Positions 32,909 through 40,554 of a DNA stretch of 58,225 nt are shown here, in pieces. The notes under the pieces were generated by a model, which was not told the origin of the DNA, made no database searches, and saw nothing but the letters and a program-made list of their open reading frames with translations. The DNA is from Myxococcales bacterium (GTDB lineage Bacteria; Myxococcota_A; Polyangia; Polyangiales; Polyangiaceae). Both the position numbers and the translations under genes were made by a program. How positions within the stretch are numbered: position 1 is the first letter of the stretch; each line of letters starts with the position of its first letter. Location: the NCBI GenBank assembly GCA_016794345.1, contig JAEUKE010000013.1, forward strand, positions 1 to 58,225, in the 5' to 3' direction.

Positions 32909-34240
32909 GTGCCTCCGGAGCCGCCCGACTCCACGGCGACCTTCGTTCGCGGCTCCTCGCGCACGAAGCCGCTCGAGATCCTGGTCCGCGTCGTCGGCGC
33001 GCAGGGCACGCCGCCGCTGTTCCGGCTCCGGTCCGGGACCTGCGTCATCGGCTCGGCCCCGCCGTGTGACATCGTCATCGCCGACTCGACCGTCTCCCGC
33101 ATGCACGCCGAGCTGAACCTCGTGCCCGAGGGCGTCGCCGTGCGCGATCTCGGGAGCCGGAACGGCACGTATTACCTCGGCCAACGCGTGGAGAAGATCG
33201 TGCTCGCGCCGGGCGCGCGGATCGAGGTCGGCGCGGCCACCCTCTCGATCGAGCCCGACACGCAGGCCCTCGGCGAAGACCTCGCCTTCGACCGCGACGA
33301 GTACCGCGGGGCGGTCGGGCGGTCGGCCGCGATGCGGCGCCTCTTCGCGATGCTCACGCGCCTCGAGGGCTCGCTGGTGACGGTCCTGCTCGACGGCGAG
33401 TCGGGCGTGGGAAAAGAGGTCATCGCGCGCGCGCTCCACGAGGGCTCGCAGGTCGCCGCCGGCCCGCTCGTCACCGTCAACTGCGGCGCGATCCCGCGGG
33501 AGCTCGTGGCGAGCGAGCTCTTCGGCCACAAGAAGGGCGCGTTCACCGGCGCGGTGGAGGCGCGCACAGGGGCCTTCGACGAGGCGGACGGCGGCACGCT
33601 CTTCCTCGACGAGATCGGCGAGCTCCCGATCGATCTGCAGCCGGCGCTCCTGCGCGTGCTCGAGACGGGTGAGGTGCGCGCCGTCGGCGCCGATCGTCCG
33701 CACACGGTCCGCGTCCGGGTCGTCGCCGCGACGAACCGCGATCTGGCGGAGGAGGTGAACGCCGGTCGGTTCCGCGAAGACCTGTTCTACCGCCTCGCGG
33801 TCGTCCGCCTCTCCATCCCACCTCTCCGGGAACGCATCGAGGACATCGAGCCGCTCGCGAGCCGGTTCGCCGCCGCCGCCGGGCTCGCCGGGCTGCCAGG
33901 GCCCATCGTCGAGGCGCTCAAGGCGCGCTCGTACCCGGGCAACGCGCGGGAGCTGCGCAACGCGGTCCAGGCGTACGCGGCGCTCGGTGTGTTGCCACAA
34001 GCCGCGCGCAAGCCGGGGGCGACGCTGGATCTCGCGCTGAGCGAGCTCGTCGACACGAGTCGCCCTTACGCCGATCTCAAGGAGGACCTGACGGATCGCT
34101 TCACCAAGCTCTACATCGCGGCGCTCCTCGCTCGAACCGGCGGGAACCAATCGGCGGCCGCGCGATTGGCAGGGCTCGATCGGACCCACCTCGGCCGGCT
34201 CGTCGCGAAATACGGACCGTTCGGCGGAGGCAAGACATGA
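32909..34240 (+). CDS. FHA-domain sigma54-dependent transcriptional activator
   Basis: 443 aa. The FHA domain is at about 24-112, with phosphothreonine-binding residues SRMH (63-66) and NGT (85-87). The AAA+ domain has Walker A GESGVGKE (163-170), the sigma54-contacting GAFTGA loop (210-215) and Walker B TLFLDEIGE. A Fis-type helix-turn-helix is at about 405-434 (GNQSAAARLAGLDRTHLGRL). It activates RNA polymerase-sigma54 in response to a Thr-phosphorylated partner, plausibly produced by the kinase two genes downstream. GTG 32909 has AGGA 7 nt upstream. The stop overlaps the next start (ATGA). Confidence 0.95.
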   Translation: MPPEPPDSTATFVRGSSRTKPLEILVRVVGAQGTPPLFRLRSGTCVIGSAPPCDIVIADSTVSRMHAELNLVPEGVAVRDLGSRNGTYYLGQRVEKIVLAPGARIEVGAATLSIEPDTQALGEDLAFDRDEYRGAVGRSAAMRRLFAMLTRLEGSLVTVLLDGESGVGKEVIARALHEGSQVAAGPLVTVNCGAIPRELVASELFGHKKGAFTGAVEARTGAFDEADGGTLFLDEIGELPIDLQPALLRVLETGEVRAVGADRPHTVRVRVVAATNRDLAEEVNAGRFREDLFYRLAVVRLSIPPLRERIEDIEPLASRFAAAAGLAGLPGPIVEALKARSYPGNARELRNAVQAYAALGVLPQAARKPGATLDLALSELVDTSRPYADLKEDLTDRFTKLYIAALLARTGGNQSAAARLAGLDRTHLGRLVAKYGPFGGGKT

Positions 34241-35187
34241 TGCGGCGCGCGCTCTGGGGACTCGTCGGCGGTCTGTTCCTCTTCGCGACGACGGTCGCGT
34301 GGGCGGGGGATCCGAAGGCGGCGAGCGAGGCCTACAACAAGGCGGCCGAGGCGTTTGCCCGCAAGAGCTACGCCGAGGCGGCGGCCGGCTTCGCCATCGC
34401 GGACGGGCTCGAGCCGAACCCGGTGGCGCTCGAGTCCGCGCTGAAGGCCGCCATCCTCGCCGACGATCCGGTCCTCGGGATGGAGCTCGCCGAGCGGAGT
34501 GAGTCGCGACCGCCCGACCCGCGCGTCGAGCAGCAGTCGAAGCGCGCGCGGGAGAAGTTCGCTTCGCGCGCCGGGCGCCTCTCGGTCTCGTGCCCCGACG
34601 AGCGCGGCTGCACGGCCAAGCTCGACGCCGCCGCGCTGACGCTCGGCAAGCGGGTCTGGGTGAGGCCCGGCACCCAGCGTGTCGAGGTCACGATCGAAGG
34701 CGTCGCCAGGGCGTTTCCGGTGGAGGTCGCCGGCGGCGCGACGGTCGACTTCGTCCCGCCCGCGCCGTCGCGCGCCGCCACGACCCCGGAGCAGCCTTCG
34801 CCTCCGGTCCCGCCTCCGCCTTCGCCCACATTCGTCCCAGGGCCGGCGCCGAAAAATGACAAGCCCGTCATGAGCGCAAGTGGTCGCAGCGCCGGTATAT
34901 CGCCGGCCTGGTTCGTCGTCGGCGCCGTGGGCACCGCCGCGCTCGCGGGCGTGACGATCTGGTCGGGCATCGACACGCTCGACAAACACGACGCGTTCCT
35001 CGGCGGGGACGACGGTCAGCTCGAGCCCGGACAAGACGCCCAGCTCCGGACCAACATCCTGCTCGGCGCCACGCTCCTCAGCGCCGCCGGGGCCGCCGTC
35101 ACGGGCATCTTCGTGGACTGGGGCCTGGACGGCGGGACAGCGTCCGTCCCGTTCCCCCGTGGCGTCGCGGTCCAGCTACGCTACTGA
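34237..35187 (+). CDS. Exported TPR-like/PEGA-like membrane protein
   Basis: 316 aa. The signal peptide ends AWA (residue 23). A TPR-like helical pair follows (SEAYNKAAEAFARKSYAEAAAGFAIADGL, written here as two helices of about 25-60), then a short beta region with a PEGA-like strand set (GKRVWVRPGTQRVEV). A Pro-rich linker (about 178-215) leads to a transmembrane helix at about 223-243 and a second at about 270-290. This plan is common in myxobacterial kinase operons. The start ATG overlaps the activator stop. The kinase gene starts 7 nt after its stop. Confidence 0.82.
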   Translation: MMRRALWGLVGGLFLFATTVAWAGDPKAASEAYNKAAEAFARKSYAEAAAGFAIADGLEPNPVALESALKAAILADDPVLGMELAERSESRPPDPRVEQQSKRAREKFASRAGRLSVSCPDERGCTAKLDAAALTLGKRVWVRPGTQRVEVTIEGVARAFPVEVAGGATVDFVPPAPSRAATTPEQPSPPVPPPPSPTFVPGPAPKNDKPVMSASGRSAGISPAWFVVGAVGTAALAGVTIWSGIDTLDKHDAFLGGDDGQLEPGQDAQLRTNILLGATLLSAAGAAVTGIFVDWGLDGGTASVPFPRGVAVQLRY

Positions 35188-35193
35188 GCCAGG

Positions 35194-36729
35194 ATGGCTG
35201 GCCAGGCCTCGCGTTACGAGCTCCTCATGAAGCTCGCCTCCGGCGGGATGGCCACCGTGTACGTCGGCCGCGTCCGCGGGCCGCTCGGGTTCTCGCGGCT
35301 CGTCGCCATCAAGCGGGCCCACCCCCACCTGCTCGAGGACCAGACGTTCGCCAGGATGCTCGTCGACGAGGCGAAGCTGGCCTCGCGCATCCACCACCCC
35401 AACGTCGTCGCCGTGCTCGACATCGAGCGCGACAGCCGCGCTTCCGAGTCGACCGACCTGCGCCTCGTGATGGAGTACGTGGAGGGCGCGTCGCTCTCCG
35501 AGCTGCTCCAGGCGGCGGAGTCGAAGCCGGGGTCGCTGCCGGCGGGCGTCGTCGTCCGCATCGTCCTCGATGCCTGCGCGGGCCTGCAGGTCGCCCACGA
35601 GCTGACCGACGAACAAGGCAAGGTGCTCGGGATCGTTCATCGTGACGTGTCACCGCACAACATCCTCGTGGGCGTCGACGGCCTCGCGCGCCTGAGCGAT
35701 TTCGGGATCGCCAAGGAGACCTCGAAGCCAGGCTCGACCACGACCGGCTCGCTCAAGGGCAAGCTCGCGTACATGGCGCCGGAGTACATCGGCGGCGGGG
35801 ACATCGACGCGCGCGCAGACGTGTTCGCGCTCGGCGTGGTGCTGTGGGAGGCGATCGCTCAGAAGAAGCTCTTCCGCGGCTCGAACGACCTCGAGACGCT
35901 CCAGCGCGTCGCCACGGCGATCGTCCCCTCGCTCGTGGAGGTCTCGCCGGCGGCGGCGAAGGCGTTCGACGAGCTCCTGCAGGTCGCGCTCGCCCGCGAT
36001 CCGAAGGAGCGGTTCTCGAGCGCGCGCGCCTTCGGCAACGCGCTCGAGGCGGAGGCGGGGAGCGCGGGGCTGCTCGCGTCCCACGCGGAGGTGGCGACCG
36101 TGGTCCGCGAGCTGGCGAAGGACACGCTCGAGTCCCGGCGCGAGCAGATCAAAGAGGTCGTCCGGAAGCTCGACGCCGCCCGCACCGGCGCCTCCACGGC
36201 GGACGGGCCTCTCCGCGGCTCGGTGGATCGCGCCGTCGCCCTCATCGAGGCCGAGCCGACCACCCCCGACGCGGGCGCCCCAGGCGGGGTGGACGCGACG
36301 CTCGGCGGAAGCGGGATCTCCCGCCCGACCGAGGTGCCCGCCGACTCCGAGATCGTCGTGCCGCGCCGTTCGTCGGGCGCGCTCAAGTGGTTCGCCGCCG
36401 CCGGCCTCGGCGGCGCTGCCCTCGCGGTCGGTCTGTTGACCTTCTCGGGCGGCGCCGGCCGAGAGAAGAGCGCGGCGACCGCCGGCGACGCCGCGACGAG
36501 CGCCGCCGTCGCGGAGCGGTCCCCGAGCGCGGCCCCGTCCGCTCCGGTCGGCGCTGCGCCATCGGCCTCGGCCTCGGCCTCGGTCAAGCCCGGGGCGTCG
36601 AGCCCATCGATGACAGCACCGTCCTCCTCGTCCTGGCGAGGTCCGTCGAGCCGGCCGGCGGGGCAGGGACCTCGCCCACCGACGGCCGGCCCGGCCGAGA
36701 CGGTCGCACCGAACCCGTACCACCTCTGA
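35194..36729 (+). CDS. Hanks-type Ser/Thr kinase with variant catalytic loop, single-pass
   Basis: 511 aa. The kinase domain is at 8-285: glycine loop [12 protein letters not shown] Lys40, catalytic loop HRDVSPHN (149-156) and DFG 169-171. The Lys normally two residues after the catalytic Asp is Ser, a substitution I associate with a myxobacterial kinase subgroup. A transmembrane helix at about 396-417 is followed by a Ser/Ala/Pro-rich extracytoplasmic tail with no sensor fold. It is third in the operon with the FHA activator. The kinase may phosphorylate the protein read by that FHA domain. This is inference from the arrangement. Confidence 0.93.
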   Translation: MAGQASRYELLMKLASGGMATVYVGRVRGPLGFSRLVAIKRAHPHLLEDQTFARMLVDEAKLASRIHHPNVVAVLDIERDSRASESTDLRLVMEYVEGASLSELLQAAESKPGSLPAGVVVRIVLDACAGLQVAHELTDEQGKVLGIVHRDVSPHNILVGVDGLARLSDFGIAKETSKPGSTTTGSLKGKLAYMAPEYIGGGDIDARADVFALGVVLWEAIAQKKLFRGSNDLETLQRVATAIVPSLVEVSPAAAKAFDELLQVALARDPKERFSSARAFGNALEAEAGSAGLLASHAEVATVVRELAKDTLESRREQIKEVVRKLDAARTGASTADGPLRGSVDRAVALIEAEPTTPDAGAPGGVDATLGGSGISRPTEVPADSEIVVPRRSSGALKWFAAAGLGGAALAVGLLTFSGGAGREKSAATAGDAATSAAVAERSPSAAPSAPVGAAPSASASASVKPGASSPSMTAPSSSSWRGPSSRPAGQGPRPPTAGPAETVAPNPYHL

Positions 36730-36733
36730 CCCG

Positions 36734-36774
36734 GTGTTCGGGTGGCGTCCCGGGTCTCCCCCCCGCCCGAACAC
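36734..36774 (+). repeat. Intergenic stem-loop between kinase and repeat-protein genes
   Basis: GTGTTCGGG (36734-36742) pairs with CCCGAACAC (36766-36774), a perfect 9-bp stem with a C-rich loop. There is no T-tract. It may attenuate read-through from the kinase operon or protect a 3' end. Confidence 0.55.
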
Positions 36775-36792
36775 GTGCTAGAGAGCTGACCC

Positions 36793-37929
36793 ATGGCGTC
36801 GGTCGAGGAACTCGAGAACGAGCTCAAGGGGCTCGAGCAGGAATACGAAGCGGCTTACACGGGCAAGGATCGCCACACGGTGGATCTGGGCCCGCTGCGC
36901 GAGCTCATCGCCCGAGCGGACAAGGCAATCCGCTCGCTCGAGTCGCTTGGAGCGCTCACGGCCGGCGAATCGGCGGCGACCCTCCACAAGGCGATGACCG
37001 ATCGGAAGGCCTTCTTCGAGCGCGAGGTCGTCCTCATCACCTCCGCGAAGGACATGGGGCCCGCCTTCGAGCGGTTCGCGTCCGAGGGCACGTCGGCGAA
37101 CTTCGTGTTCGATCGCTACGTCCGCCACTTCGCCGGTCAGTCCCGCGACACGCGCGACCTCGGCCTGCTCAAGGAGCTGATCGACGAGCTCAAGGGCATC
37201 AAGAAGCGGATGCTCGCAGTCGGAGGCAAGAAGATCCCCGAGGCGCTCGAGCGGGACGTCGACATCGTCACGCAGAACATCGAGCGCTACCAGGTGGAGG
37301 AGCGCGAGATCCCCAAGGCGCAGGCGTCGGGCTCGGTGGAGGAGCAGGCGGATCGGCTCGCCATGCTGGCCAACCAGCAGTTCGCCATCTACCAGCGCTT
37401 CTTCGCGGGGCAGTCGCGCGTCACGCGGCGTCCGGGCCTCCTCGTGCGGCTCATCGACAACCTGAAGCGCTACCGCTCGGCCATGTTCGAGCTCAAGAAC
37501 AAGGGCCTGAACAGCGAGGCGAACGTCGGGAACATCGGTATCGTCGACGGCCGGCTGCAGGCGTACGAGAAGGAGCTGGCGGAGATCCGGAAGGTCCGCA
37601 GCCAGGTCAAGCTGTCCGACATCATGGGCTCCCTGGGCGGCTCGGCGAACGAGCTCTTCGAGGAGTACCGCCGCGACTTCGCCGGCAAGGACCGCACGAG
37701 CGTCAGCCTCGAGCAGCTCTTCGATCTCGTCGACAAGCTCGACGAGATCCGGCGCCAGATGGAGGAGCTCGGCCGCGTCGAGAAAAACGAGACGAACGCG
37801 AAGAACCTCGTCATCGTCCGCGACTACCAGGGGAGCTGGGTGCGCGAGTTCCAGTCGGTGAAGGCCGCGCAATCCAATCCTGCGCTGGCCAACCCTGCGC
37901 TGGCCAACCCGGCGGCCACAAAGGCCTGA
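36793..37929 (+). CDS. Protein of four ~91-residue helical repeats (family not recognised)
   Basis: 378 aa, highly charged, no signal or membrane segment. A motif of the form Y-x3-(F/Y)-(A/T)-G-(K/Q)-x-R-x-T-x4-LL-x2-LI-(D)-x-L-x2-I-x3-M recurs at residues 18, 109, 200 and 292. The period is 91, 91 and 92 residues. Between copies a second helix set recurs (for example DVDIVTQNIERYQVEEREI and GNIGIVDGRLQAYEKELAEI). The protein ends with a small NPALA tandem. It is probably a cytoplasmic alpha-helical scaffold. It follows the kinase by 63 nt with a stem-loop between, so it could be a substrate or partner. TAGAGA lies 8 nt before the ATG. Confidence 0.85.
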   Translation: MASVEELENELKGLEQEYEAAYTGKDRHTVDLGPLRELIARADKAIRSLESLGALTAGESAATLHKAMTDRKAFFEREVVLITSAKDMGPAFERFASEGTSANFVFDRYVRHFAGQSRDTRDLGLLKELIDELKGIKKRMLAVGGKKIPEALERDVDIVTQNIERYQVEEREIPKAQASGSVEEQADRLAMLANQQFAIYQRFFAGQSRVTRRPGLLVRLIDNLKRYRSAMFELKNKGLNSEANVGNIGIVDGRLQAYEKELAEIRKVRSQVKLSDIMGSLGGSANELFEEYRRDFAGKDRTSVSLEQLFDLVDKLDEIRRQMEELGRVEKNETNAKNLVIVRDYQGSWVREFQSVKAAQSNPALANPALANPAATKA

Positions 37930-37933
37930 CGCG

Positions 37934-38557
37934 TCAGATCTGGCAGGCGAAGCGGGCGAAGCCGCGGTCCGGATCGATGTCCGCCACGGTCACGCGCCCG
38001 CTCGGCGCCGCCACGCGCAGCGCCGTCTGGAAGGCGCCGGCGTAAGCGAGCATGTAGCTCCTGTCGGCCACGGTGGAGGGCTCCGCGCCGGTCAGCTCGA
38101 GCCCGAGCTCCCCGGGCCGGTCGACGAAGCTCAGGGTCCCGTTGTCGCGGTGGACCAGGTTGAAGCCCTTGCAGAGGATGGCGAGCGCCGGCTTCGGCTC
38201 CAGCCCATAGACGTGGGTCACCCCGAGGAGCATCGGGCGGAAGAGCGGCTTGTCCAGGTGCGTCCGGATCGTGTGGTCGATCACCTTGGCCACGCCCTCC
38301 GCCCCAGCGTGCTGGAAGATCGCCCGGATGATCCGTTGATCGACCGCGGTCGGCAGGCGCCCGATCCGGATGGCGTCCTCCACCTGATCGAGGAGGTCAC
38401 GCCCCAGCGCCTCGCGGATCGCCTCCGCCTTCATGGGGCCGAGCAAGCCGATCCCATGCAGGTTCTCCTTGACCATGGCCGCGATGACCGTGGGCTCCCG
38501 GTGCCCCATGGAATGGGTAACGGCGCGTTCGGACGTGGTCCTAAGCGGCCGTTTCAT
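37934..38557 (-). CDS. Hypothetical protein, possibly of a myxobacteria-restricted family
   Basis: 207 aa from ATG 38557; an internal ATG at 38509 would give 191 aa. It is helical in the first two thirds (ENLHGIGLLGPMKAEAIREA, FRPMLLGVTHVYGLEPKPAL) and beta-rich at the end. I do not recognise motifs with certainty. The length and composition recall the small DUF2378-type proteins abundant in myxobacteria, but I would not rely on that. The longer start overlaps the end of the TVP38 gene by 17 nt, which would couple translation. It is convergent with the repeat-protein gene, 4 nt between stops. Confidence 0.7.
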   Translation of the reverse strand: MKRPLRTTSERAVTHSMGHREPTVIAAMVKENLHGIGLLGPMKAEAIREALGRDLLDQVEDAIRIGRLPTAVDQRIIRAIFQHAGAEGVAKVIDHTIRTHLDKPLFRPMLLGVTHVYGLEPKPALAILCKGFNLVHRDNGTLSFVDRPGELGLELTGAEPSTVADRSYMLAYAGAFQTALRVAAPSGRVTVADIDPDRGFARFACQI

Positions 38558-39203
38558 TCTGCTCGTCTTTCCGCCTCTTTGCGCGCGCGCGGTAGAGGCG
38601 CAGGCCGCCGGCCAGGAGCAGCAGCGCCGCTGCGTAGGGGAGCCACTCCGTCACCGGGCGGCCCTTGATGAAGTCGATGGCGTAGCCGGAGGCCCAGACC
38701 GCAGCCGCGATGATGGGCACGTAGGCGGCCACGGACGCGAAGAGGTAGTCCGAGAAACGCACCTTGGAGATCCCGAAGAGCGCGTGCACGAACGGATTGC
38801 CCCAGAAGATGAGGCGCATGACGAAGATCGTCGAGAAGGCGCGCTCGCCGACCTTCTGGTCGACGCCGCGCAGTCTGGGGGGCAAACGCGACGCGATCCA
38901 CTCCCGCGCGACGAACCGGGCGAAGCCGAAGCCCAGGCAGCTCGAGCCGACGATCCCCGCGACCGAGAGGCCAAACGCGATCGGCTTCGGCCACACGTAG
39001 GAGGCGCCGACCACGAAGGCCATCATCGGTATCCCGAGCGCCTGCAGCACCACGAACGCGAGGACGAAGACCAGGTAGCCGAGGGTGCCTTGCGTGAGCA
39101 GGAGATCGCGCATCCGCTCGGGATCCGCAAAGAGCGACAGGACACCCGAGCGCCAGGCCGCGACGCCGAGCGCGATCACGGCGACGAGGGCCGCGATCTT
39201 CAT
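38541..39203 (-). CDS. TVP38/TMEM64 (VTT/DedA-like) family membrane protein
   Basis: 220 aa, about five hydrophobic segments. The family core is visible: a first helix, then QALGIPMMAFVVGASYVW, GSSCLGFGFARFVAREW and the conserved FVMRLIFWGNPFVHALFGIS segment that in homologues reads RL.P..PF...N...G. These inner-membrane proteins are implicated in lipid scrambling or polyprenyl-phosphate recycling. The ATG at 39203 begins the first transmembrane helix. TACGCT about 34 nt upstream is a candidate -10. It is divergent from serA. Confidence 0.88.
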   Translation of the reverse strand: MKIAALVAVIALGVAAWRSGVLSLFADPERMRDLLLTQGTLGYLVFVLAFVVLQALGIPMMAFVVGASYVWPKPIAFGLSVAGIVGSSCLGFGFARFVAREWIASRLPPRLRGVDQKVGERAFSTIFVMRLIFWGNPFVHALFGISKVRFSDYLFASVAAYVPIIAAAVWASGYAIDFIKGRPVTEWLPYAAALLLLAGGLRLYRARAKRRKDEQNETAA

Positions 39204-39293
39204 CGTCGTCGAGCGGGCCGGCAAAGCTCGCGCAGCGTACCACTTTGCGAATGGTGCATGGTTTGCTACAGCGCTTGCCGGAAGGATAAGGAA

Positions 39294-40514
39294 ATGACCG
39301 CCAAACGTCCGCTGCGCGCGCTCCTCGTCGAAGGCATTCACCCGAGCGCACGGGAGATCCTCGCGGCGGAGGGCATCAGCGTGACCGCGCTCGACAAGTC
39401 ACCGCCGAAGGCGGAGCTGGCCGAGCTCGTGCGCGAGTTCGACCTGGTGGGCATCCGCAGCAAGACGCGGCTCACGCGTGAGGTCCTCGAGGGGGCGAAC
39501 AACCTCCTCGCCGTCGGCGCGTTCTGCATCGGGACCAACCAGATCGAGCTCGGGGTCGCGAACGCTTGCGGTGTTCCCGTCTTCAACGCGCCGCTCTCCA
39601 ACACGCGCAGCGTCGCGGAGCTGATGATCGCCGAGATCATCATGCTCGCCAGGCAGCTCGGCGATCGCACAATCGAGGTGCACAAGGGGCGGTGGATGAA
39701 GCGGGCCGTCGGCTGCCGCGAGATCCGCGGCAAGACGCTCGGCATCGTCGGCTACGGCCACATCGGGTCGCAGGTCGGCGTCCTGGCCGAGGCCATGGGC
39801 ATGCGCGTGGTGTTCTTCGACGTCGTGACGAAGCTCCCCATGGGCAACAACCGCCCGGTGCGCACGCTTGACGAGCTGCTCCACGAGAGCGACTTCGTGA
39901 CGCTGCATGTCCCGGCCACCCCGCAGACCGCCGACATGATCGGCGGCAGCGAGCTCGCCAAGATGAAGCCGGGCGCGTGCCTCATCAACGCGAGCCGAGG
40001 CAACGTCGTCGTCATCGACCAGCTGGCTGACGCGCTCCGCAGCGGCCACGTCGGCGGCGCCGCGATCGACGTCTACCCGGAGGAGCCCGAGGGCAACGGA
40101 GAGGGCTTCGAGTCCGCCTTGCAGGGCCTGCCCAACGTCATCCTCACGCCGCACATCGGCGGCAGCACGGAGGAGGCGCAAGAGGCCATCGGTCGTGAGG
40201 TCGGCACCGCCCTCGCCAATTTCGTGACCCGCGGCGCGACCACCAGCGCGGTGAACTTCCCCCACGTCGACCAGCCCCTCATGGAGGGCAAACACCGCAT
40301 CCTCAACGTGCACCGCAACGTGCCCGGCGTGCTCGGCGACATCAACCACATCGTGTCCGAGAGCCAGGCGAACATCTTCGCGCAGGTCCTCGCGACCGAT
40401 CCGAACATCGGCTACCTCGTGATGGACCTCGATCACGAGGTCTCGACGGAGGTCTGTGATCGCATCGGCGCGCTGGGCACGAGCATCCGCACGCGCATCC
40501 TCGACGATCGCTGA
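39294..40514 (+). CDS. serA: D-3-phosphoglycerate dehydrogenase
   Basis: 406 aa, E. coli SerA-like length. The NAD loop is GYGHIGSQ (153-160). Catalytic Arg235 (NASRGN), Glu264 (EEPEG) and His287 (TPHIGGST) are present. The C-terminal ACT domain (about 335-406) contains the serine-site region RNVPGVLGDINHIVSE. It performs the NAD-dependent first step of serine biosynthesis and is probably feedback-inhibited through the ACT domain. A strong AAGGA ribosome-binding site precedes the ATG, unlike the leaderless-type starts of many neighbours. A paralogue is at 24289-25497. Confidence 0.95.
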   Translation: MTAKRPLRALLVEGIHPSAREILAAEGISVTALDKSPPKAELAELVREFDLVGIRSKTRLTREVLEGANNLLAVGAFCIGTNQIELGVANACGVPVFNAPLSNTRSVAELMIAEIIMLARQLGDRTIEVHKGRWMKRAVGCREIRGKTLGIVGYGHIGSQVGVLAEAMGMRVVFFDVVTKLPMGNNRPVRTLDELLHESDFVTLHVPATPQTADMIGGSELAKMKPGACLINASRGNVVVIDQLADALRSGHVGGAAIDVYPEEPEGNGEGFESALQGLPNVILTPHIGGSTEEAQEAIGREVGTALANFVTRGATTSAVNFPHVDQPLMEGKHRILNVHRNVPGVLGDINHIVSESQANIFAQVLATDPNIGYLVMDLDHEVSTEVCDRIGALGTSIRTRILDDR

Positions 40515-40540
40515 CGCACGAACCGCGGGGCGAATCGCGG

Positions 40541-40546
40541 TATAGT
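40541..40546 (+). promoter_or_regulatory. TANNNT -10 element (TATAGT), 8 nt before ATG 40555
   Basis: It lies in CGAATCGCGGTATAGTCG, which matches 16 of 18 positions of the sequence before the gene at 5221. The spacer to ATG is 8 nt and there is no ribosome-binding site. Confidence 0.6.
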
Positions 40547-40554
40547 CGCACTCG

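Noticed and set aside
29933..34189. A 1418-codon open frame on the minus strand
   Set aside because: It lies antisense to the PHP-domain and FHA-sigma54 genes, whose motifs are all conserved. The sequence is low-complexity Arg/Glu/Asp-rich.
28546..37929. A type VI secretion cluster
   Set aside because: A DUF2169 gene, an FHA protein and a kinase are suggestive, but no Tss, Hcp, VgrG or ClpV gene is present.
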